A stretch of 64,000 bases of DNA, taken from assembly GCF_016864015.1 (NCBI RefSeq), contig NZ_CP045067.1:1833001-1897000 (forward strand), written 5' to 3'. Positions 23,780 through 33,537 of the stretch are shown here, piece after piece. Under the pieces are notes generated by a model. It saw only the letters and a program-made list of their open reading frames with translations. It did not search any database and had not been told where the DNA came from. The translations under genes were made by a program, and so were the position numbers. This DNA is from Lacinutrix sp. WUR7. Its GTDB lineage: Bacteria > Bacteroidota > Bacteroidia > Flavobacteriales > Flavobacteriaceae. How positions within the stretch are numbered: the first letter of the stretch is position 1; each line of letters opens with the position of its first letter.

Positions 23780-25312
23780 TTACTTTTGCTTTCTAGGAAT
23801 TTTTTCTTTCCTGTTATCTAAGACGTAAATGGTCCAAGCTAAAATCGCCGCATTTTTCATAACATCATCTTCATGTACGTATTCTAAAAAGTCCAAATTG
23901 GTATGATGCGTAGCAGTATTGTAGGCCAAAGCGTCTTGTATAAATTGAAAAGAAGGGATATTGTAATGATCAAAGGTTTCGTGATCTGTAGAAAGTGTGT
24001 TGTCTATATGTATGGCACCTTCGCTTATATTAGAAATTGGTGCAAATATTTCTTCAAATACAGGTCTTGCCAATTCATTGTTTTGCAGATGAATCCCTCT
24101 TATTAATCCTGCGCCATTATCTAAATTTAAATAAGCAGATACTTTTGTAGATGCTGTGTTTGGTTTTTCACCTAAAGCACCAAAATGTTTTTTAGCATAC
24201 GCAGCCGATCCTAAAAATGCTTGCTCTTCTCCTCCCCAAAGACCAATCTTAATCGTTCTTTTGGGTGTGTATCCTATTTGCTTTAGAATGCGTAATGCTT
24301 CGATTAAAACAATACAGTTTGCGCCATTATCTGTTGCTCCTGTTGCTGCATGCCAAGAATCAAAATGTGCTCCTAGTAGGATGCTTTCCGACTTTAATTT
24401 CGCGTCATTACCAGTGATTTCACCAATGATGTTTACATTGTTTTCGGGTTCATTGTAAAATTCAGTTTGTAAATTAATACGTACGGTTGCTGGTGTGTTT
24501 AATTTTGCCATTCGGTATAACCTACCAAAATGTTCCGGCATAATAGTAAAATAAGGTAAAGGTTTTAGGTCACTATCCTTATAATAATAAATTTCTTTAG
24601 GGTGTAAAATACCTAAATATGTAGATTCTGTATTTAATATCGCTAAAGCTCCTTCTGTTTCTAAAAATCTAAGGAAGGGTTCGTTTATTTTATCTTCAAT
24701 TTCCCATTTATCAAATAGTTCTGGTAACAGGGCTGTTTTTACTTTAGCAGTTACTTGCTGCTCTAATTGTTTTAATTTCTTATCGGAATATCGGAATTCA
24801 ATGGTGTCTAATAGGGATTTCTTTTTTGGTTCTTTTCCTAAAAGGATTATTTTTCCCTTTAGTTTTCCGGACCATTCTTTTTGCACTTTAGTCATATCCG
24901 AAAAACGCTCTATGCTTATTATTTCACCGGAAACAATACCATTTGTGCTTTTAGACATTGCCAAAGGGTAGGCAGAAATATGCATGTAGTTTGGAGCAAT
25001 CATTTCTACATTAAAAGATTGGATACTCCACCCGCGACAATTGGAACAGTAATTTTCAAAATGAACGTTTTCCAATCCTACTTTTTTCATTTCATCAGAA
25101 ATCCAGTTCGCTGCTTTATAATATTCTCTACTTCCGGTAAGTCTTTGTCCGTAAATGTCGGTAAACGTACTTATCCTATACATAGCTTCCGAATTTTTAA
25201 ATCCTGCATTACGAATTTCAGATAAGATATTTTTGGCACTTGTTACTTGCGAATAACTGTTTATAGAAAGTCCTATAAAAAGGAATAAGACAATACTCGT
25301 TTTTAGTTTCAT
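23780..25312 (-). CDS. secreted M28-family metallopeptidase
   Basis: The 510-residue product has a signal peptide (LKTSIVLFLFIGLSINSYSQ). The zinc-peptidase domain shows LLGAHFDSWHAATGATDNGA (His and Asp metal ligands), WGGEEQAFLGSAAYA (catalytic Glu) and a later DNTLSTDHETFDHYN stretch. A PA-like insert lies between about 125 and 260. The family comprises aminopeptidases and carboxypeptidases acting outside the cytoplasm. It is a single gene on the minus strand. Confidence 0.9.
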   Translation of the reverse strand: MKLKTSIVLFLFIGLSINSYSQVTSAKNILSEIRNAGFKNSEAMYRISTFTDIYGQRLTGSREYYKAANWISDEMKKVGLENVHFENYCSNCRGWSIQSFNVEMIAPNYMHISAYPLAMSKSTNGIVSGEIISIERFSDMTKVQKEWSGKLKGKIILLGKEPKKKSLLDTIEFRYSDKKLKQLEQQVTAKVKTALLPELFDKWEIEDKINEPFLRFLETEGALAILNTESTYLGILHPKEIYYYKDSDLKPLPYFTIMPEHFGRLYRMAKLNTPATVRINLQTEFYNEPENNVNIIGEITGNDAKLKSESILLGAHFDSWHAATGATDNGANCIVLIEALRILKQIGYTPKRTIKIGLWGGEEQAFLGSAAYAKKHFGALGEKPNTASTKVSAYLNLDNGAGLIRGIHLQNNELARPVFEEIFAPISNISEGAIHIDNTLSTDHETFDHYNIPSFQFIQDALAYNTATHHTNLDFLEYVHEDDVMKNAAILAWTIYVLDNRKEKIPRKQK

Positions 25313-25358
25313 AATTATAAGTTATTGAATTACTTGATTTTATATCCAGTGTTTAAAA

Positions 25359-25388
25359 AAAACCTTCTCTAAAATAGAGGTTTTTTTC
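25359..25388. terminator. terminator-like hairpin upstream of the M28 peptidase gene
   Basis: AACC..CTCT and AGAGGTT form an imperfect stem with A-runs on the left and T-runs on the right, so it could act in either direction. The remaining part of 25389-25649 shows no gene I can support. Confidence 0.4.
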
Positions 25389-25649
25389 ATTGGTTCGCTA
25401 GTTCGTTTTTATCTTTTTAGCAATCTTTAAGTGGTATAAAGACCAGAAACTCCTGCTCCATATATGGAATATGTTATGTTTTTTATAATACATGGCTTTA
25501 TAAAATGGAACATTTCAATGTTTAAAAATACAATAACTTCAAAAAGTGTTTTAGCGTGTAAATACCTGATTTTTAATCTGTAAAAGTATTTTTTGTTCGT
25601 GATTAAAGGATAAGAGTAGGAAGGAATGTAGCTGTTTTTTAGAAACAAA

Positions 25650-25677
25650 AAAGCCTTCTTAAATGTAAGAAGGCTTT
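25650..25677 (-). terminator. terminator of tRNA-Tyr
   Basis: AAGCCTTCTTA pairs with TAAGAAGGCTT across a short loop. On the minus strand it is followed by a run of six T. It begins 12 bp past the tRNA 3' end. Confidence 0.8.
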
Positions 25678-25688
25678 TCGTATAAATG

Positions 25689-25770
25689 TGGGGAGAGTAG
25701 GATTCGAACCTACGAAGTTAAAAACAACAGAGTTACAGTCTGTCCTCGTTGGCCGCTTGAGTATCTCCCC
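25689..25770 (-). tRNA. tRNA-Tyr (GTA)
   Basis: On the minus strand a 7-bp acceptor stem GGGGAGA/TCTCCCC closes an 82-nt cloverleaf. The anticodon arm is CAGA-CTGTAAC-TCTG, giving anticodon GTA. A T-arm GTAGGTTCGAATCCTAC and a long variable region, as usual for bacterial tRNA-Tyr, are visible. The discriminator is A and CCA is not encoded. Confidence 0.95.
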
Positions 25771-25928
25771 GAGCGAGTGCAAATATATTTAAGTTTTACT
25801 GTTTTACAACTATATTTTTTGCACTTTTTTTAAAATTTATGAATAATTTTTTTCGCCAAAAAGTAACGATTGCTATGTCTTTGTTATTTAATTGTTTACA
25901 AAGAAAAGTGTCTGAGATTTGGCAATAA

Positions 25929-25958
25929 AAAAACCGCTACTAAAAATAGTAACGGTTT
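25929..25958 (-). terminator. terminator of metK
   Basis: AAACCG.TACT and AGTA.CGGTTT form an imperfect stem, followed on the minus strand by seven T. It lies 23 bp after the metK stop. Confidence 0.75.
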
Positions 25959-25981
25959 TAAAAATGGTATGTTAGTAGTTA

Positions 25982-27238
25982 TTACAACCCAAAGGCAGCT
26001 TTCACTTTATCTACGTAATCTAATTTTTCCCAAGTAAATAATTCCACGTCTACCGTTAAATCATCTCCATTTGGTTGCGAAAAAGTTTTAGTTACCGTTT
26101 CACTAATTCTTCCCATATGTCCGTAAGCAGCTGTTTCGCTATAGATTGGGTTTCTTAATTTTAAACGAGTTTCAATAGCAGATGGTCGCATGTCAAAAAT
26201 TTCAGAAATCTTTTTAGCAATTTCACCGTCGGTCATGTTAAACGGACAAGTTCCGTACGTATCTACAAAAATTCCCATTGGCTCTACAACACCAATAGCA
26301 TAACTTACTTGTACTAAAACTTCGTCACAAATTCCTGCAGCAACTAGGTTTTTAGCAATATGTCTTGTCGCATAGGCAGCACTTCTGTCTACTTTACTTG
26401 GATCTTTTCCTGAAAAAGCACCACCACCATGTGCACCTTTTCCTCCGTACGTATCTACAATAATTTTTCTTCCTGTAAGTCCGGTATCTCCATGAGGTCC
26501 TCCAATTACAAACTTCCCTGTTGGGTTAATATGGTATTTGATATCGTCATTAAAAAGCCCTTGTAAATTCTCAGGTAATTTTGCAACTACTCTCGGGATT
26601 AATATATCTACAATATCTTTTCTGATTTTCGCTAACATCGTATCGTCATCGACATCAAAATCATCATGCTGTGTAGAAACTACAATAGCGTCAATACGTT
26701 GTGGTACATTATCATCACTATATTCAATAGTAACCTGACTTTTAGAATCTGGTCTTAAATAGGTAATGTCTTTGTTTTCTCTTCGTAAGGCAGCAAGCTC
26801 AATTAATATTTTATGCGAAAGATCTAAAGCTAAAGGCATATAGTTTTCGGTCTCATTGGTTGCGTAACCAAACATCATTCCTTGATCTCCTGCTCCTTGC
26901 TCTTCTTTGCTAGCTCTGTCTACACCACGATTGATGTCTTCCGACTGTTCGTGAATGGCAGAGAAAACACCGCAAGAATTTCCGTCAAACATATATTCGC
27001 TTTTCGTGTAACCAATCTTGTTAATGGTATCACGAGCAATTTTTTGTACGTCCAAATAGGTGTTCGATTTTACTTCACCAGCAAGTACAACTTGTCCGGT
27101 AGTTACTAAGGTTTCACATGCAACTTTTGATTCGGAATCAAAGGCTAAAAAATGATCAATTAAAGCATCGCTTATTTGGTCTGCTACTTTATCTGGATGT
27201 CCTTCTGAAACACTTTCTGAAGTAAATAAATATGGCAT
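25982..27238 (-). CDS. metK: S-adenosylmethionine synthetase
   Basis: The 418-residue enzyme makes S-adenosylmethionine from methionine and ATP. Diagnostic segments are [20 protein letters not shown] at the start, [12 protein letters not shown], and [19 protein letters not shown]. The length is slightly above the 380-400 typical elsewhere because of inserts around residues 190-230. It is transcribed alone from a consensus promoter (27421-27454) with a leader of about 175 nt that contains a structured element, so SAM-dependent control of its own mRNA is plausible. Confidence 0.97.
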   Translation of the reverse strand: MPYLFTSESVSEGHPDKVADQISDALIDHFLAFDSESKVACETLVTTGQVVLAGEVKSNTYLDVQKIARDTINKIGYTKSEYMFDGNSCGVFSAIHEQSEDINRGVDRASKEEQGAGDQGMMFGYATNETENYMPLALDLSHKILIELAALRRENKDITYLRPDSKSQVTIEYSDDNVPQRIDAIVVSTQHDDFDVDDDTMLAKIRKDIVDILIPRVVAKLPENLQGLFNDDIKYHINPTGKFVIGGPHGDTGLTGRKIIVDTYGGKGAHGGGAFSGKDPSKVDRSAAYATRHIAKNLVAAGICDEVLVQVSYAIGVVEPMGIFVDTYGTCPFNMTDGEIAKKISEIFDMRPSAIETRLKLRNPIYSETAAYGHMGRISETVTKTFSQPNGDDLTVDVELFTWEKLDYVDKVKAAFGL

Positions 27239-27311
27239 AAATCCTAATTTTTAATTATAGTTTAATTATAAATTTGTTGGATTGCTTGGTCGCTAGAGAA
27301 GTGGATAACTT

Positions 27312-27407
27312 ACTGCTTTAGCATTTTATTCCAAATTTAATTTGAGATCTTGTTATAGATACCTGAATTAATTTGAAGAGGTTGCAATCAGACAAATTTT
27401 TCCTCTT
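27312..27407 (-). promoter_or_regulatory. candidate cis-regulatory RNA in the metK leader
   Basis: On the minus strand the leader begins with a stem AAGAGG (27407-27402) / CCTCTT (27381-27376) enclosing a 20-nt loop that ends CTGATTGCAA, so that GCAACC is formed at the stem base. About 50 nt later comes ATGCTAAAGCAGT (27324-27312). The pair GCAACC ... TGCTAA recalls SAM-binding riboswitches, but I cannot match it to a named class. Confidence 0.45.
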
Positions 27408-27420
27408 AATTTTATTACTG

Positions 27421-27454
27421 CAAAAGTAGAAAAATAAAACGGAATGGGTATCAA
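27421..27454 (-). promoter_or_regulatory. promoter of metK
   Basis: Minus-strand TTG (27454-27452) and TACTTTTG (27428-27421) are 23 bp apart and fit TTG-N-TAnnTTTG. The predicted start lies a few bases before the leader stem at 27407. Confidence 0.6.
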
Positions 27455-27644
27455 TTTAACTTTTTTTAAGGAACTATTACTTTATAAGTCTTATTAACTC
27501 CTATGTTCTGTGCTGTTCAAAGGAATAACCATGATGTTACAATAGAAATAGTTTTTCTGTTTTTGAAGATTTGAACATCGAAAAAATAACTCTATTAAAA
27601 TATTGATAATCAACACGTTGAACAGGTATGTTTTGAAATGAGTT

Positions 27645-27652
27645 TAATTTTG
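27645..27652 (+). promoter_or_regulatory. possible -7 box for the class V aminotransferase gene
   Basis: TAATTTTG matches TAnnTTTG exactly. The nearest TTG (27618-27620) is 24 bp upstream, slightly long. The stretch 27455-27640 shows nothing else I can identify. Confidence 0.35.
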
Positions 27653-27734
27653 TATCCTGTATCGGAAAAAATATAAAGAGAAATTAAACTAACTTAGAGC
27701 CTAAATAATAAGGTGTTAAAGTAAAATTCGAGAT

Positions 27735-28910
27735 ATGAAAGGTAGAAAGCTTTTAATGATTCCAGGACCAATAGAATTCGAACCAGAAGTTTTAAGGGCA
27801 ATGAGTGCAGTGACTACAAGTCACGTAGCGCCAAGTTTTATTAATAGTTTTGGTAATGCATTAGATCTTATGCAAAAGGTTTGGTTAGCTCCAAACGGGC
27901 AACCTTTTGTAGTAGCAGGAAGTGGTACTTTAGCTATGGATATGGCGGTTGCCAATTTGGTGGAAACTGGCGATAATGTGTTGGTGGTTTCTACAGGTTA
28001 TTTTGGGAAACGGTATCAAGATATTCTAGAACGTTATCAAACGAATGTGACTTTTTTGGATGCTCCTGTTGGAGAGATTCCTAGTTTGGAAAGTATAGAA
28101 AATGCATTAAAAAGCAAAGCATATAAATTAGTAACCATGACACATGTAGATACATCTACTGGAGTTTTGGTCCGTCCGAAAGAAATTGCTGCACTAGCAA
28201 AAAAGTATAACGCTTTAAGTATTTTAGATGGTGTTTGTTCGGTTGCAGGTGAAGAAATAAAACAAGAGGAATGGGGAATCGATGTGGTGTTAACGGCTTC
28301 TCAAAAAGCCGTTGGCGTGCCTCCAGGATTAGCATTGTTAGTGGCTTCATCAAAAGCGATGCAAACTTGGGAGCATAGAAAAACACTAGTGCCTAATTAT
28401 TATGCCGATTGGAAAAACTGGTTGCCAATTATGAAAGCATACCAAGGGAGAAAACCTTCTTATTTTGGAACACCGCCTGTGAATTTAATCATGGCTTTAG
28501 AAACTAGTTTAAAAATAATTCATGAAGAAGGCATTGCAATAAGAGTCCAAAAACACCAACAATTAGCAAATGCTTTTCGGGAAGCTATAACCGCTTTAGG
28601 TTTAAATATTTTACCTTCAAAAAAGGAAGATGCAGCAAATACCTTAACGGCAATTTATTATCCATCTGGAGTAGAGGCTGGGGAGTTTTTAAAGCAACTT
28701 TCCAAATTAGATGTTATTGTTGCTGGTGGATTATTACCGGAATTAAAAACGAAATATTTTAGAGTCGGCCACATGGGAGCAGTTACTTCTATTGATATTA
28801 TTAGTACCTTGAGTGCTATAGAATTTGCATTAGTAAAGTGTGGTTTTACATTCGAATCCGGAATTGGATTAAGTACTTTTCAAAAGATTCTTAATAAAGA
28901 GATAGAATAA
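27735..28910 (+). CDS. class V aminotransferase (alanine/serine--glyoxylate type)
   Basis: The 391-residue PLP enzyme begins KLLMIPGPIEFEPEVLRAMS, the typical PGP opening of alanine-glyoxylate and serine-glyoxylate aminotransferases. The cofactor lysine is K191 in TASQKAVGVPPG, and the Asp of the PLP site is in LSILDGVCSV. The amino donor and acceptor are not decidable by eye. It lies just upstream of the branched-chain leader and its terminator, so it is probably a separate unit. Confidence 0.9.
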   Translation: MKGRKLLMIPGPIEFEPEVLRAMSAVTTSHVAPSFINSFGNALDLMQKVWLAPNGQPFVVAGSGTLAMDMAVANLVETGDNVLVVSTGYFGKRYQDILERYQTNVTFLDAPVGEIPSLESIENALKSKAYKLVTMTHVDTSTGVLVRPKEIAALAKKYNALSILDGVCSVAGEEIKQEEWGIDVVLTASQKAVGVPPGLALLVASSKAMQTWEHRKTLVPNYYADWKNWLPIMKAYQGRKPSYFGTPPVNLIMALETSLKIIHEEGIAIRVQKHQQLANAFREAITALGLNILPSKKEDAANTLTAIYYPSGVEAGEFLKQLSKLDVIVAGGLLPELKTKYFRVGHMGAVTSIDIISTLSAIEFALVKCGFTFESGIGLSTFQKILNKEIE

Positions 28911-28999
28911 AAACGGAATGCCTAATTCAAAAATAAATAGTGCTTTTTAAAAATAAAGGGTAGGATATTAAAAAGAGTTTTATACATTTATACCATCCT

Positions 29000-29074
29000 A
29001 TGAAAAAACAATTAGTAAATAGTATTTCCATTATTCGCATCGTGATTATTTCACGAAGCCACGGAATGCTATAA
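29000..29074 (+). CDS. branched-chain amino-acid leader peptide
   Basis: A 24-codon ORF encodes a peptide whose centre is SISIIRIVIIS, with six Ile and one Val among eleven residues, and ends SRSHGML. Its length, its Ile/Val run and its position just before a terminator and the ilv genes are the marks of an attenuation leader. A -7-like box TACATTTA (28983-28990) ends 9 nt before the ATG. Confidence 0.8.
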   Translation: MKKQLVNSISIIRIVIISRSHGML

Positions 29075-29128
29075 ATAATTATACATAAAAATATATTTTA
29101 AGCCTTCCGTAATCGGAAGGCTTTTTTT
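29061..29128 (+). promoter_or_regulatory. transcription attenuator of the ilv operon
   Basis: The terminator is AGCCTTCCG-TAAT-CGGAAGGCT (29101-29122) with seven T. Its left arm (29101-29110) can instead pair with 29061-29070, the last codons of the leader ORF, over 9 of 10 bases. A ribosome stalled at the Ile/Val codons leaves 29061-29070 free and prevents the terminator; one reaching the stop at 29072 covers it. Confidence 0.8.
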
Positions 29129-29163
29129 ATGCCTATAAAGTAAATTAGGATATGCTGTAATCT

Positions 29164-29262
29164 TCAAGTGTAAAGCTTGGGTAATTTTAATTTCTTTTCA
29201 AACAAGAAAGTAGCACCGAATACAGCGAGAAATAATAAAAAAAATAAACATTTGAGTGTCAT
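29164..29262 (-). CDS. possible 32-residue membrane peptide
   Basis: An ATG at 29262 opens a short frame with a hydrophobic core (CLFFLLFLAVFGATFLF) followed by EKKLKLPKLYT, a typical single-helix micro-protein with a positive tail. It is opposite to the ilv operon. No homologue is known to me and it may be chance in AT-rich DNA. Confidence 0.25.
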   Translation of the reverse strand: MTLKCLFFLLFLAVFGATFLFEKKLKLPKLYT

Positions 29263-29319
29263 ATTTATACGAATATAAGTAATTGATAATCAATAAATTA
29301 ACTATTAATTTTTAACATT

Positions 29320-29367
29320 GGGTTTAGCCGGATAAAACGAATGATATTAAAAAAAGCCCGCTAAACC
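29320..29367. repeat. inverted repeat in the ilvD leader
   Basis: GGTTTAGC (29321-29328) and GCTAAACC (29360-29367) form a perfect 8-bp stem across a 31-nt loop, 38 bp before the ilvD ATG. No T-run follows. It may be an operator or an mRNA hairpin. Confidence 0.45.
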
Positions 29368-29405
29368 ACTAATTTAGTTCTAGCAAATACAATTTGCCTT
29401 AAAAT

Positions 29406-31085
29406 ATGAGTCAATTAAACAAATACAGTAAAACAGTTACACAAGACCCAACACAACCGGCTGCACAAGCAATGTTGCACGCAATTGGGTTAACAAAAGA
29501 AGATTTTTTTAAACCTATTGTAGGAATAGCAAGTACAGGTTACGAAGGTAATCCTTGTAATATGCACTTAAATGATCTTGCAAAACTGGTGAAACAAGGA
29601 ACCAAAAATGAAGATGTCATCGGACTAATTTTTAACACCATTGGTGTTAGTGATGGTATTTCTATGGGAACTCCAGGGATGCGTTATTCTTTGCCTTCTC
29701 GTGATATTATTGCAGATTCTATGGAAACCGTTGTGCAAGCAATGAGTTATGATGGTTTAGTTACCGTTGTAGGTTGTGATAAAAATATGCCTGGTGCATT
29801 AATCGCAATGATTCGTTTAGATAGACCATCTATTTTGGTGTATGGAGGAACTATCGATTCTGGTTGCCATAACGGAAAAAAACTAGATGTCGTTTCTGCA
29901 TTCGAAGCATGGGGAAGTAAAGTTGCTGGTACTATGGATGAAACAGAATACCAAAGCATTGTTGAAAAAGCATGTCCAGGAGCTGGAGCTTGTGGTGGAA
30001 TGTATACCGCAAATACCATGGCTTCTGCTATTGAAGCTTTAGGGATGACCTTGCCTTTTAATTCTTCCAATCCTGCATTAAGTGATGCGAAACAAGAAGA
30101 ATCGGTAAAAGCTGGTGAAGCCTTAAGATTGTTATTAGAGAAAGATATAAAGCCTTCCGATATAATTACTAGAAAATCACTAGAAAATGCTGTGCGATTA
30201 GTGACTATCTTAGGAGGTTCTACAAACGCAGTATTACACTTTTTAGCGATTGCAAGAGCTGCTCAAATAGATTTTACACTAAAAGATTTTCAGAAAATAA
30301 GTGATACTACGCCGTTTTTAGCGGATTTAAAACCTAGTGGGAAATATTTAATGGAAGACGTTCACGCTGTTGGCGGAATTCCTGCAGTACTAAAATATCT
30401 TTTGAAAAAAGGATTAATTCATGGGGATTGTTTAACCGTTACCGGAAAAACAATAGCGGAGAATTTATTAGATGTTGCCGATTTAACCGAAGGACAAGAC
30501 GTTATCAAACCTATTGAAAATCCTATTAAGATTTCTGGACACTTAAGAATGTTGTATGGAAACTTAGCAACCGAAGGTTCTGTAGCAAAAATAACAGGGA
30601 AAGAAGGTTTGAAATTTCAAGGAAAAGCAAAAGTATTTGAAGGAGAGTATGCCGCTAATGATGGAATAAGAGATGGTAAAGTAGGTAAAGGAGATGTAGT
30701 CGTTATTAGATACGAAGGACCAAAAGGAGGACCGGGAATGCCAGAAATGCTAAAACCAACTGCTGCAATTATGGGAGCAGGTTTAGGTAAAGATGTTGCA
30801 TTAATTACAGATGGTCGTTTCTCTGGAGGGACACACGGTTTTGTAGTTGGTCACATTACTCCAGAAGCACAAGAAGGTGGAAACCTAGCGCTTGTAAAAG
30901 ATGGCGATGTAATTACTATTGATGCAGAAACAAATAGTATTGTTTTAGAAGTCTCTGAAGTAGAATTACAAGAAAGAAGAAAAACATGGAAAGCACCAGA
31001 TTTAAAATTTGAACGTGGTGTTCTTTATAAATATGCTAAAACAGTATCGTCTGCATCCAAAGGATGTGTGACAGATGAGTTCTAA
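29406..31085 (+). CDS. ilvD: dihydroxy-acid dehydratase
   Basis: The 559-residue iron-sulfur enzyme forms the 2-keto acids of valine and isoleucine. The cluster ligands appear in [21 protein letters not shown] and [15 protein letters not shown], and the C-terminal [14 protein letters not shown] is present. Length is normal. It is the first structural gene of ilvD-ilvB-ilvN-ilvC-ilvA-gapN, behind the attenuator at 29061-29128. Confidence 0.97.
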   Translation: MSQLNKYSKTVTQDPTQPAAQAMLHAIGLTKEDFFKPIVGIASTGYEGNPCNMHLNDLAKLVKQGTKNEDVIGLIFNTIGVSDGISMGTPGMRYSLPSRDIIADSMETVVQAMSYDGLVTVVGCDKNMPGALIAMIRLDRPSILVYGGTIDSGCHNGKKLDVVSAFEAWGSKVAGTMDETEYQSIVEKACPGAGACGGMYTANTMASAIEALGMTLPFNSSNPALSDAKQEESVKAGEALRLLLEKDIKPSDIITRKSLENAVRLVTILGGSTNAVLHFLAIARAAQIDFTLKDFQKISDTTPFLADLKPSGKYLMEDVHAVGGIPAVLKYLLKKGLIHGDCLTVTGKTIAENLLDVADLTEGQDVIKPIENPIKISGHLRMLYGNLATEGSVAKITGKEGLKFQGKAKVFEGEYAANDGIRDGKVGKGDVVVIRYEGPKGGPGMPEMLKPTAAIMGAGLGKDVALITDGRFSGGTHGFVVGHITPEAQEGGNLALVKDGDVITIDAETNSIVLEVSEVELQERRKTWKAPDLKFERGVLYKYAKTVSSASKGCVTDEF

Positions 31086-31100
31086 AAAGTTAAAACAAAT

Positions 31101-31130
31101 GTCACCTCAAGCATAGCCGAGAGGTCTCAC
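31101..31130 (+). repeat. short intergenic repeat, family II variant
   Basis: The sequence gtcacctcaagcatagccga followed by gaggtctcac resembles 41441-41469 (gtcaccttgagtacagtcga...). Both fill gaps between genes of one operon. Confidence 0.55.
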
Positions 31131-31160
31131 AAGAAATATAATAATCCTAACAAGATTAAT

Positions 31161-32894
31161 ATGGATACAAAAACAATAAAAAAAGAAGTTAGCAACACGC
31201 AAACTACAGAACGTATTTCTGGTAGTGAAGCCATCATAAAATGTTTGTTAGCAGAAGGTGTAGATATCCTTTATGGTTATCCAGGAGGAGCTATAATGCC
31301 GGTTTACGACGAGCTTTATAAATACCAAGATCAAATTCATCACGTATTAACACGTCATGAACAAGGAGCAACACACGCTGCACAAGGGTATGCACGTATA
31401 TCTGGAAAAGTGGGAGTTGCCATTGCAACCTCAGGACCAGGAGCTACCAATTTAATTACTGGTATTGCAGATGCCCAAATAGACAGTACACCAATGGTTT
31501 GTATTACTGGGCAAGTGTCTTCGCATTTATTGGGAAGTGATGCTTTTCAGGAAACAGATATTGTTGGTATTTCTACACCAGTTACCAAATGGAATTGTCA
31601 AATAACCAAAGCTTCACAAATTCCGGAAGCGATGGCTAAAGCTTTTTATATTGCAAAAAGTGGTCGTCCAGGTCCCGTTTTAGTAGATATTACTAAAGAT
31701 GCGCAGTTTGAAGAATTCGATTTTAAATATGAAAAATGTAAAGGCGTAAGAAGTTATAATCCGATTCCTAAATTAGATCCAACTTCGGTTGCAGCTGCTG
31801 CAAAACTTATTAATGCAGCTAAAAAACCAATGATAGTTTGGGGACAAGGTGTTTCTTTAGGTCAGGCAGAAGCGCAATTTAAAGCAGTAGTTGAAAAAGC
31901 AGGAATTCCTTCCGCTTGGACTATTTTAGGTGCCGGAGCTATTCCAACATCGCATCCTTTAAATATTGGTATGGTCGGTATGCATGGTAATTATGCGCCA
32001 AATGTTTTAACCAATGATTGTGATGTGTTAATTGCCATCGGTATGCGTTTTGACGATCGTGTAACAGGAAGTTTATCGACATATGCAAAACAGGCAAAAG
32101 TGATTCATTTTGAAATTGATCCAGCCGAAATAGATAAAAACGTAAAAACGGAAGTAGCAGTTTTAGGGGATGCAAAAGAAAGTTTAGCTGCCTTATTACC
32201 GCTTTTAGAAGAAAAAACACATCCAGAATGGCATCAAAAATTTAAGGATTTATATGCTATTGAATATGAAAAAGTAATAAAAGACGATTTACATCCTACC
32301 AAGGAAGGATTAACCATGGCGGAGGTGTTAAAAGAAATTAATATCCAAACCAAAGGGGATGCTGCTATTGTTAGTGATGTTGGTCAGCATCAAATGATCG
32401 CTTGTCGTTATGCTAATTTCAACAAAACGAGAAGTAATATTACGTCTGGTGGATTAGGTACTATGGGCTTTGGTCTTCCTGCTGCAATTGGAGCAAAAAT
32501 GGCAGCTCCAGAACGAGAAGTGATTTCAATTTCTGGGGATGGTGGTTACCAAATGACTATTCAAGAATTAGGAACCATTTTTCAGCAAAAAGTACCCGTT
32601 AAAATTGTAGTATTAAATAATGAGTTTTTAGGTATGGTTAGACAGTGGCAGCAATTGTTTTTTGAAAAGCGATATGCGTCTACCGAAATGACAAACCCAG
32701 ATTTTGTTGCTATTGCAAAAGGTTATTCTATAGAAGCTCAAAAAGTAACAAAACGTGAAGAGCTTAAGGATGCAGTAGCAAAAATGATAAACACAGACGG
32801 ACCTTATTTTTTAGAGGTTTGTGTAGAAAAAGAAGGAAATGTATTTCCTATGATACCAACAGGAGCGTCCGTTTCCGAAGTAAGATTAGAGTAA
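31161..32894 (+). CDS. ilvB: acetolactate synthase, catalytic subunit
   Basis: The 577-residue thiamine-diphosphate enzyme condenses pyruvate units (or pyruvate with 2-ketobutyrate) in the first shared step of valine and isoleucine synthesis. The catalytic glutamate lies in RHEQGATHAAQGYAR, the FAD-region in IGMRFDDRVTG, and the ThDP motif begins ISGDGGYQMTIQEL and ends VVLNNEFLGM. The ATG at 31161 gives a short N-terminal extension of about 20 polar residues. ilvN begins 1 bp after its stop. Confidence 0.97.
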   Translation: MDTKTIKKEVSNTQTTERISGSEAIIKCLLAEGVDILYGYPGGAIMPVYDELYKYQDQIHHVLTRHEQGATHAAQGYARISGKVGVAIATSGPGATNLITGIADAQIDSTPMVCITGQVSSHLLGSDAFQETDIVGISTPVTKWNCQITKASQIPEAMAKAFYIAKSGRPGPVLVDITKDAQFEEFDFKYEKCKGVRSYNPIPKLDPTSVAAAAKLINAAKKPMIVWGQGVSLGQAEAQFKAVVEKAGIPSAWTILGAGAIPTSHPLNIGMVGMHGNYAPNVLTNDCDVLIAIGMRFDDRVTGSLSTYAKQAKVIHFEIDPAEIDKNVKTEVAVLGDAKESLAALLPLLEEKTHPEWHQKFKDLYAIEYEKVIKDDLHPTKEGLTMAEVLKEINIQTKGDAAIVSDVGQHQMIACRYANFNKTRSNITSGGLGTMGFGLPAAIGAKMAAPEREVISISGDGGYQMTIQELGTIFQQKVPVKIVVLNNEFLGMVRQWQQLFFEKRYASTEMTNPDFVAIAKGYSIEAQKVTKREELKDAVAKMINTDGPYFLEVCVEKEGNVFPMIPTGASVSEVRLE

Positions 32895-32895
32895 T

Positions 32896-33426
32896 ATGAG
32901 CACAGAAAAACAATTATTTACAGTTTCCATTTATACGGAAAACAATATAGGATTGTTGAATAGAATTTCAGCAATATTCCAAAGAAGACATATAAATATA
33001 GAGAGTTTAAATACGTCTCCTTCAGAAATTGATGGCGTTTCTAGATTTACTATTGTAGTAAATATGTCTGAAGATAATATCAAAAAAATTATTGGTCAGA
33101 TAGAAAAACAAGTCGAGGTTATTAAAGCATATTACCATACCGAAGACGACATTATTTATCAAGAGTCTTGCATCTTTAAAATGAGATCGGGTTTATTGTT
33201 TGATGAACGCCAAATTCAGAATATCATTAAAGAAAGCAACGCTAGAATTGTAACCGTAAATCGCGACTTCTTTGTGATTGAAAAATCAGGTCGTAAAGAA
33301 GAAATCGAATTATTACATAGAGAATTAAGTGTTTTTGGGATCATGCAATTTACGCGTTCAGGACGTATTGCAGTTACTAAAGACGAAATGAAAATATCAA
33401 CAATGCTACAAGCATTCCAACATTAA
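32896..33426 (+). CDS. ilvN: acetolactate synthase, regulatory subunit
   Basis: The 176-residue protein starts with an ACT domain (LFTVSIYTENNIGLLNRISA, then RRHINIESLN) that binds valine for feedback control, followed by a C-terminal domain (about 90-165). This is the length of IlvH/IlvN-type subunits. A single base separates it from ilvB, so translation is coupled. It partners with IlvB in the cytoplasm. Confidence 0.95.
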   Translation: MSTEKQLFTVSIYTENNIGLLNRISAIFQRRHINIESLNTSPSEIDGVSRFTIVVNMSEDNIKKIIGQIEKQVEVIKAYYHTEDDIIYQESCIFKMRSGLLFDERQIQNIIKESNARIVTVNRDFFVIEKSGRKEEIELLHRELSVFGIMQFTRSGRIAVTKDEMKISTMLQAFQH

Positions 33427-33537
33427 AACTAAAAAGAAATTAGAGAGTAGACTAAAGAAAATAGAAAACGTAAGGATGCATTTTGATGGTGTCTTTTATC
33501 TTTTTTCTTTCTTCTATTTTCTCAAAAAACAAAAACA

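Noticed and set aside
25427-25648. Minus-strand frame of 73 codons between the M28 gene and tRNA-Tyr
   Set aside because: Low-complexity Ile/Tyr/Phe-rich translation, no signal or motif, and its start lies next to the tRNA terminator.
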